DNA from: Candidatus Aalborgicola defluviihabitans
GTDB lineage: Bacteria > Pseudomonadota > Gammaproteobacteria > Burkholderiales > Burkholderiaceae_C
DNA: 64,000 bases
Direction: 5' to 3'
NCBI GenBank assembly: GCA_016705575.1
Contig: JADIXX010000001.1
Span: 62,001-126,000, forward strand
The notes beneath the pieces are model-generated. The model worked only from the letters and a program-made list of their open reading frames with translations. It did not search any database and had not been told where the DNA came from. The position numbers and the translations under genes are program-made. This document shows, one piece after another, positions 60,425 to 64,000 of this stretch (position 1 is the stretch's first letter; every line of letters starts with the position of its first letter).

Positions 60425-62452
60425 TCAGAATTGGTAACGCAGGTTGGCAAACCATGCCCGACCGGGGTTGGGAAAGCCGTCGGACAGTTGGTAATTGGTA
60501 TCTGTCAGGTTGGTCACGCCGAGTTGCGCGGTGACGTCTTTGCGGAATCGGTAGTTGCCGGTGAGGTTGAGCGTGGTAAAGTTCCCCAGCTCTACGGTGT
60601 TGGATGACCAACGGCTGCTGTTGTATTCAATGGATGTGAGAATTTCCAATGATTCGGTCGCGCGGTAGTTGGCGTAGGCGGTCAATTTTTGACGCGGAAT
60701 ATCGGTGATGCGCACGGTCGGGTCGCTGACGTTTTCCAGATTGATGTAGGTGTAATTGCTACCCACTTCCAACGCGCTGCTGACAAAGGCGCTCAGCCCC
60801 AGTTCGACACCGCTGGTGCGCACTTTGCCCACGTTTTGCATCTGGCATTTGAACGTAGAGCTGCAACTGGAGCCGGTCGCACCGACAAACGCGGACTGAA
60901 TCTTGTTGTCGGTGTCGCTATAGAACACCGCAGCCTGTGCCTTTGCACCCTGCCAAGGTGTGGCTTGGTAGCCCACTTCGTAGTTGACGGATCGCTCGGT
61001 CGCTAGGTTGGGATTTTCGATATAGCTGCCAAGCCTTTGCGAGTAACGGTCTTTGAGTGTGGGCAAGTGGGACTTTTGTGCCAGCGTGGCGTACACGCGT
61101 GCGCTGGATGAATAGTCGTAATAGATACCGACCTGTCCGTTGGTAGCGGCTTTGCTGTCGGGTAGTTTGTAGGCGTTGGCGCTGTTGAACACGGTTGCGG
61201 GGCGCAATTCGTGGTGGGCCACTCCCAACGCTAACGTCAGTTCAGGAGTCAGGGCAACGCTGTCCTCCGCGCCGACTGAGGCCAGGGCATCTTTGTAGGT
61301 GACGTTGGTGGCACCCGTGGCATCCGATTCGTTGTGCAGGTCTTCCTTGTAATGGGTAACCAGGCGCAGGCTGTGCGCGGCCCAGCGCAAAGACTCCAGT
61401 TCGACCGAGAGGCCAGCCACTGCATCGTCATACAGGCTGCGCCCGGTGCCGACGCTGCCCGAACCGCTGGTTTTGAGCGTGGTGTAGCGGGCGTTAGTGA
61501 AAGAATCGGTTTCGTTGGAGTAGGTGTCGCGGTAGAGCCGTGCTTTCAAGATCTCGCTGCTGCTGATCTTGGTTTTGGAAAGAAAATTGACGCCACTGGT
61601 GTTCCAGTACGGCCATTGCCAGTAGCGGGCCGACGCGGGGTCGGTGGACGGGGGCTGGCCTTTGACGCCATTTTGGCTGTGCAGGCTCAATGCGTATTCG
61701 TCGGTTGCGTTGGGGGTGATGCCTACTTTGAAGGAGCCTTTGCTGTCCTTGTGGTAGGCGTTCTCGCGCTGGCCTCCGTCTTCGGTTGCGGTGGGTTTGA
61801 AGTCGGCTGAGAGGGGGAAGGAGTCACCCTGCGCATAGCTGGCACTGGCCTGAAGGTACCAACTACCTTGGTTGGAGCCCACGTTGACGGAGGTTTGGCG
61901 TTCGCTGCCCGAAGCAAAACCCACCGTAGCATCACCTTCGAAAGGGGTTTTGGGTTTGCGTGAAATCAGGTTGATGGCACCGCCCAGGGCATTGGGTCCA
62001 TACAACACCGAACTGAACCCCTTGGCTACCTGGATGCCGGCCAGGTCAGCGGTCGTAAAGCGGTTGAAATCCACATAGCCATCATAGGGAACGTAGAGTG
62101 GAATGCCGTCAATAAAGAGAGGTACCTGGCGTGCATCGAAGCCGCGCACATAAATGGTTTTTTCGTTGCGGGAGTTATTGGACATTGCCACGCCGGATAG
62201 CAGGTTGAGTGCGTCGCCCACGGTGTTGCGATTAAAGCGGCGCATGTCGTCGGCGGTGACGAGTGATGAAACCTGGTCCTCGCCGATTTGCCCTACCGGC
62301 GTGCGCTGACCTAGAACCGTAATGGTTTCCAGTTGTGGCGCCCGTTTTTCGTCTGCATCAGCGGCATGGACTGCGTGCGCAGCCGTGCAAGCCAGAGCAA
62401 GACAGAGGAGCAGCTTTTTTTGAGGCCACGGTGGCCCGTTACGGTTGCGCAT
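60425..62452 (-). CDS. TonB-dependent outer-membrane receptor, candidate molybdenum importer
   Basis: The 675-residue precursor has a signal peptide (to about residue 31, HAVHA), a TonB-box-like ETITVLG, a plug domain (RRFNRNTVGDALNLLSGV, EKTIYVRGFDARQVPLFIDG, FSSVLYGPNALGGAINLISR) and a 22-strand barrel ending WFANLRYQF. AAGGA precedes the ATG by 8 bases. It would be called a siderophore receptor by similarity, but its promoter carries a ModE-type operator and the four genes behind it include nifQ and modE, while modBC lie just upstream. I infer it imports molybdate bound to a chelator, or a similar Mo species. Confidence 0.88.
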   Translation of the reverse strand: MRNRNGPPWPQKKLLLCLALACTAAHAVHAADADEKRAPQLETITVLGQRTPVGQIGEDQVSSLVTADDMRRFNRNTVGDALNLLSGVAMSNNSRNEKTIYVRGFDARQVPLFIDGIPLYVPYDGYVDFNRFTTADLAGIQVAKGFSSVLYGPNALGGAINLISRKPKTPFEGDATVGFASGSERQTSVNVGSNQGSWYLQASASYAQGDSFPLSADFKPTATEDGGQRENAYHKDSKGSFKVGITPNATDEYALSLHSQNGVKGQPPSTDPASARYWQWPYWNTSGVNFLSKTKISSSEILKARLYRDTYSNETDSFTNARYTTLKTSGSGSVGTGRSLYDDAVAGLSVELESLRWAAHSLRLVTHYKEDLHNESDATGATNVTYKDALASVGAEDSVALTPELTLALGVAHHELRPATVFNSANAYKLPDSKAATNGQVGIYYDYSSSARVYATLAQKSHLPTLKDRYSQRLGSYIENPNLATERSVNYEVGYQATPWQGAKAQAAVFYSDTDNKIQSAFVGATGSSCSSTFKCQMQNVGKVRTSGVELGLSAFVSSALEVGSNYTYINLENVSDPTVRITDIPRQKLTAYANYRATESLEILTSIEYNSSRWSSNTVELGNFTTLNLTGNYRFRKDVTAQLGVTNLTDTNYQLSDGFPNPGRAWFANLRYQF

Positions 62453-62499
62453 GCAGATTTTCCTTATTGAAGTTGAAGTAATAGGGCGTGGTAGGCGGT

Positions 62500-62532
62500 T
62501 CGCTATATAAAAATAGATATAACGATTGGCAA
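62500..62532 (-). promoter_or_regulatory. Promoter of the TonB receptor operon overlapped by a ModE-type operator
   Basis: On the plus strand half-sites TCGCTATAT (62500-62508) and ATATAACGA (62517-62525) form an inverted repeat (8 of 9 bases) with an 8-base spacer, which is the form of known ModE operators (CGTTATAT/ATATAACG). On the minus strand a -35 TTGCCA (62527-62532) and a -10 TATATA (62504-62509) are spaced by 17 bases. The operator covers the spacer and the -10 box, so bound ModE would block RNA polymerase. The start codon is 48 bases further on. Confidence 0.82.
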
Positions 62533-62548
62533 AAAATTTTGAACGTCA

Positions 62549-63256
62549 TCAGGCCAACACCTCTTGTGTGCTTTTTAGGGGGCCTTCTGCGGCGTCATGA
62601 ATCACCCCATCGCGCAGGTTCAGTACCTGGTCGCCAAAAACGGCGACATCGTCTGGGTCGTGTGTGATCAACACCATGGGAACGCCCAACTGGCGCTGCA
62701 GGCGGTCCAATTCGGCGCGCATGCGATTGCGCAGGGTGGGGTCGAGCGCGGCAAACGGTTCGTCCAGCAGCAGCGCGCGTGGTTGCGGCACCAGGGCCCG
62801 CGCCAGGGCGGTGCGTTGGCGTTGCCCACCCGAGAGTTGCCCGGGGTATTGGTGCGCCAGTGCTTGCAACTCGAAAGCGTTCAGCCAGTAGTCCACAGTT
62901 GGGTCTGCCACCTGTGCACGCGGATTAAGCCAGCCGCGCCGGGAACCAAAAGCCACGTTTTGGCGCACCGTCAGATGCGGGAACAGTGCGTAATCCTGGA
63001 ACAGGTAGGCCATTTGGCGCTGCTGTGCTGGCAGGTTGGTGCCGGTGCTGCTGTCGAACAGCGTTTGCCCACCGAGCTGGATGCAGCCGGCATCGGGTGT
63101 CAGTAGACCAGCAATGGCTTTGAGCGTCAGGCTCTTGCCGGCACCCGAGGGGCCAAAAACCACCAGCCGCTGGCTGGTCGATTGAAAGCGCACCTGCAGG
63201 TTGAAAGTCCGCTTGCCGGCTTGCAGGGTTTTCTGGATATCGATGTTGAACTGCAT
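62549..63256 (-). CDS. modC: Molybdate ABC transporter ATPase ModC, short form
   Basis: I use the ATG at 63256 (MQFNIDIQKTLQAGKRTFNL), 235 residues; a TTG overlapping the modB stop (63271) would add five. Walker A FGPSGAGKSLTL, Q loop YLFQDYALFPHL, signature LSGGQRQRTALARAL, Walker B ALLLDEPFAALDP and ITHDPDDVAVFGD are complete. It lacks the C-terminal Mop domain of E. coli ModC (352 residues), so Mo inhibition of transport must work otherwise. It energises molybdate import through ModB. Confidence 0.9.
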   Translation of the reverse strand: MQFNIDIQKTLQAGKRTFNLQVRFQSTSQRLVVFGPSGAGKSLTLKAIAGLLTPDAGCIQLGGQTLFDSSTGTNLPAQQRQMAYLFQDYALFPHLTVRQNVAFGSRRGWLNPRAQVADPTVDYWLNAFELQALAHQYPGQLSGGQRQRTALARALVPQPRALLLDEPFAALDPTLRNRMRAELDRLQRQLGVPMVLITHDPDDVAVFGDQVLNLRDGVIHDAAEGPLKSTQEVLA

Positions 63257-63267
63257 GGACGGTGGCT

Positions 63268-63939
63268 TCAAATTTGTGCGGTGCGACCAGGTGCCAGCTT
63301 GCCCGCTATCAGCAGCACTGCAATGCAGGTAATCGAGGTGATGATGACCAACAGATTGGCGGTGTCGTCCTGGCCGGCTTGCACGGCTTCATACACAGCG
63401 ACCGAGAGGGTTTGTGTTTTGCCGGGAATGCTGCCGGCCACCATCAGCGTGGCGCCGAACTCGCCCATGCCGCGCGCAAAGGCCAGCAACAGGCCGGCCA
63501 GAATACCGCGCCAGGCCAACGGCAGCGTGACACGGAAGAACACCCCCACGTTGTGTACGCCCAGCACCTGCGCAGCTTGTTCCAGTTGCGTATCGACGCC
63601 CTCAAAGGCTGCCCGTGCTGACTTGAACACCAGTGGGAACGCCACAACCGTGGCTGCAATCACCGCACCTTGCCAGGTGAAGATCAGGGTGATGCCAAAG
63701 TGGGTTTGTAGCCAGGCTCCCACCACGCCCTTGCGGCCCAACAGTACCAGCAGGTAGTAGCCCAGCACGGTCGGCGGCATCACCATGGGCAGGGTCAGCA
63801 CGGCATCCAGTAGGTCCCGCCCAACAAACCGGCCGCGCGCCAGGGCGTAACCGGCACCTACGCCCAGTACCAGGTTCAGGGCGGTCGCCCAGAACGCCAC
63901 CTTCAGCGACAGGCTCAGGGCGATCCAGGCGGCATCCAT
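63268..63939 (-). CDS. modB: Molybdate ABC transporter permease ModB
   Basis: The 223-residue membrane protein has five to six helices and the ModB pattern SLSLKVAFWATALNLVLGVG, LTLPMVMPPTVLGYYLLVLLG, AAFEGVDTQLEQAAQVLGV and the EAA loop ending in GVFFRVTLPLAWRGILAG, then ARGMGEFGATLMVAGSIPG. It forms the molybdate channel. It lies 19 bases after modA and touches modC. Confidence 0.94.
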   Translation of the reverse strand: MDAAWIALSLSLKVAFWATALNLVLGVGAGYALARGRFVGRDLLDAVLTLPMVMPPTVLGYYLLVLLGRKGVVGAWLQTHFGITLIFTWQGAVIAATVVAFPLVFKSARAAFEGVDTQLEQAAQVLGVHNVGVFFRVTLPLAWRGILAGLLLAFARGMGEFGATLMVAGSIPGKTQTLSVAVYEAVQAGQDDTANLLVIITSITCIAVLLIAGKLAPGRTAQI

Positions 63940-63958
63940 GGTTCAGCTAATGTGCTGC

Positions 63959-64000
63959 TTAGGGCTTCAGGAAGCCAAACTGGGCGAGCAATGCTTGGCC
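63959..64000 (-). CDS. modA: Molybdate-binding periplasmic protein ModA, last codons only
   Basis: The last 14 codons before the window edge read GQALLAQFGFLKP and a TAA stop (63959-63961). The ending FGFLKP and the position before modB fit ModA. The rest lies outside the window. Confidence 0.7.
   Translation of the reverse strand, partial: GQALLAQFGFLKP

Noticed and set aside
1..64000. tRNA genes, rRNA genes, CRISPR arrays, insertion sequences or prophage
   Set aside because: None was recognised by reading both strands; no transposase, integrase or regularly spaced repeat array is present.

Overview
The window looks like a chromosome segment of a Burkholderiales bacterium of the Comamonadaceae, most like Rhodoferax. 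This is inferred from gene content and protein style (DUF3422, RpfE-like protein, LolCD-TatD block, narK1K2GHJI operon) and from a short interspersed repeat of a type I associate with that family. No 16S gene is present to prove it. About 52 protein genes fill the window; I see no tRNA, rRNA, CRISPR array, insertion sequence or prophage. Region by region: (1) 1-8538, after the end of a luciferase-like monooxygenase, is a minus-strand extracellular electron transfer locus. It encodes a monoheme cytochrome, a decaheme MtrA/MtoA-type cytochrome, an MtrB/MtoB-type porin and a tetraheme NapC/CymA-type quinol dehydrogenase, with an upstream NarL-type two-component system. The order mtoD-mtoA-mtoB-cymA matches the Sideroxydans Fe(II)-oxidation cluster. 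Two copies of a TAGGA-N4-TCCTA palindrome, 21 bp apart, lie upstream of it, and a strong intrinsic terminator separates mtoB from cymA. (2) 8535-16856 holds housekeeping genes: RpfE-like protein, lolC-lolD-tatD, a spermidine-synthase-like protein, a GspE/PilB ATPase with a frame problem at a CA/C tract, an NRAMP-related transporter and a small membrane-anchored protein. (3) 16891-26505 holds a periplasmic binding protein, a cyclase-FHA protein divergent from a Ser/Thr kinase, an ABC-2 exporter, tctBA and DUF3422. (4) 26530-30106 holds ahpC, ahpF, a methyltransferase, a small gene broken by one stop codon and a small orphan gene. (5) 30241-43752 is a complete respiratory nitrate reductase locus (narXL, narK1, narK2, narGHJI, parvulin); narH carries a one-base frameshift in a C run. 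(6) 43811-57593 mixes TehA/SLAC1, dusC, a decayed molybdopterin-reductase remnant, an old yellow enzyme, an RRM protein, SOUL, AI-2E, Nudix, SDR, gshA, a phasin/histone-H1-like protein, metY and ylqF. (7) 57720-64000 is a molybdenum locus, all on the minus strand: modA (end only), modB, a short modC, then a promoter overlapped by a ModE-type operator, and behind it a TonB-dependent receptor, a cytochrome c fused to a sulfite-oxidase-like domain, nifQ, modE and a small acidic protein. I read this as a candidate molybdenum-regulated outer-membrane uptake and allocation system, and consider it the most novel feature here. It fits a genome that must supply molybdenum to nitrate reductase. A 50-bp repeat with core CTCTAGCCCTCG occurs at least five times, once inside lolD and once supplying the stop codon of dusC. 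Both clear frame breaks in conserved genes (narH, gspE) are cured by removing one C from a C run, so sequencing error must be excluded before calling them real.
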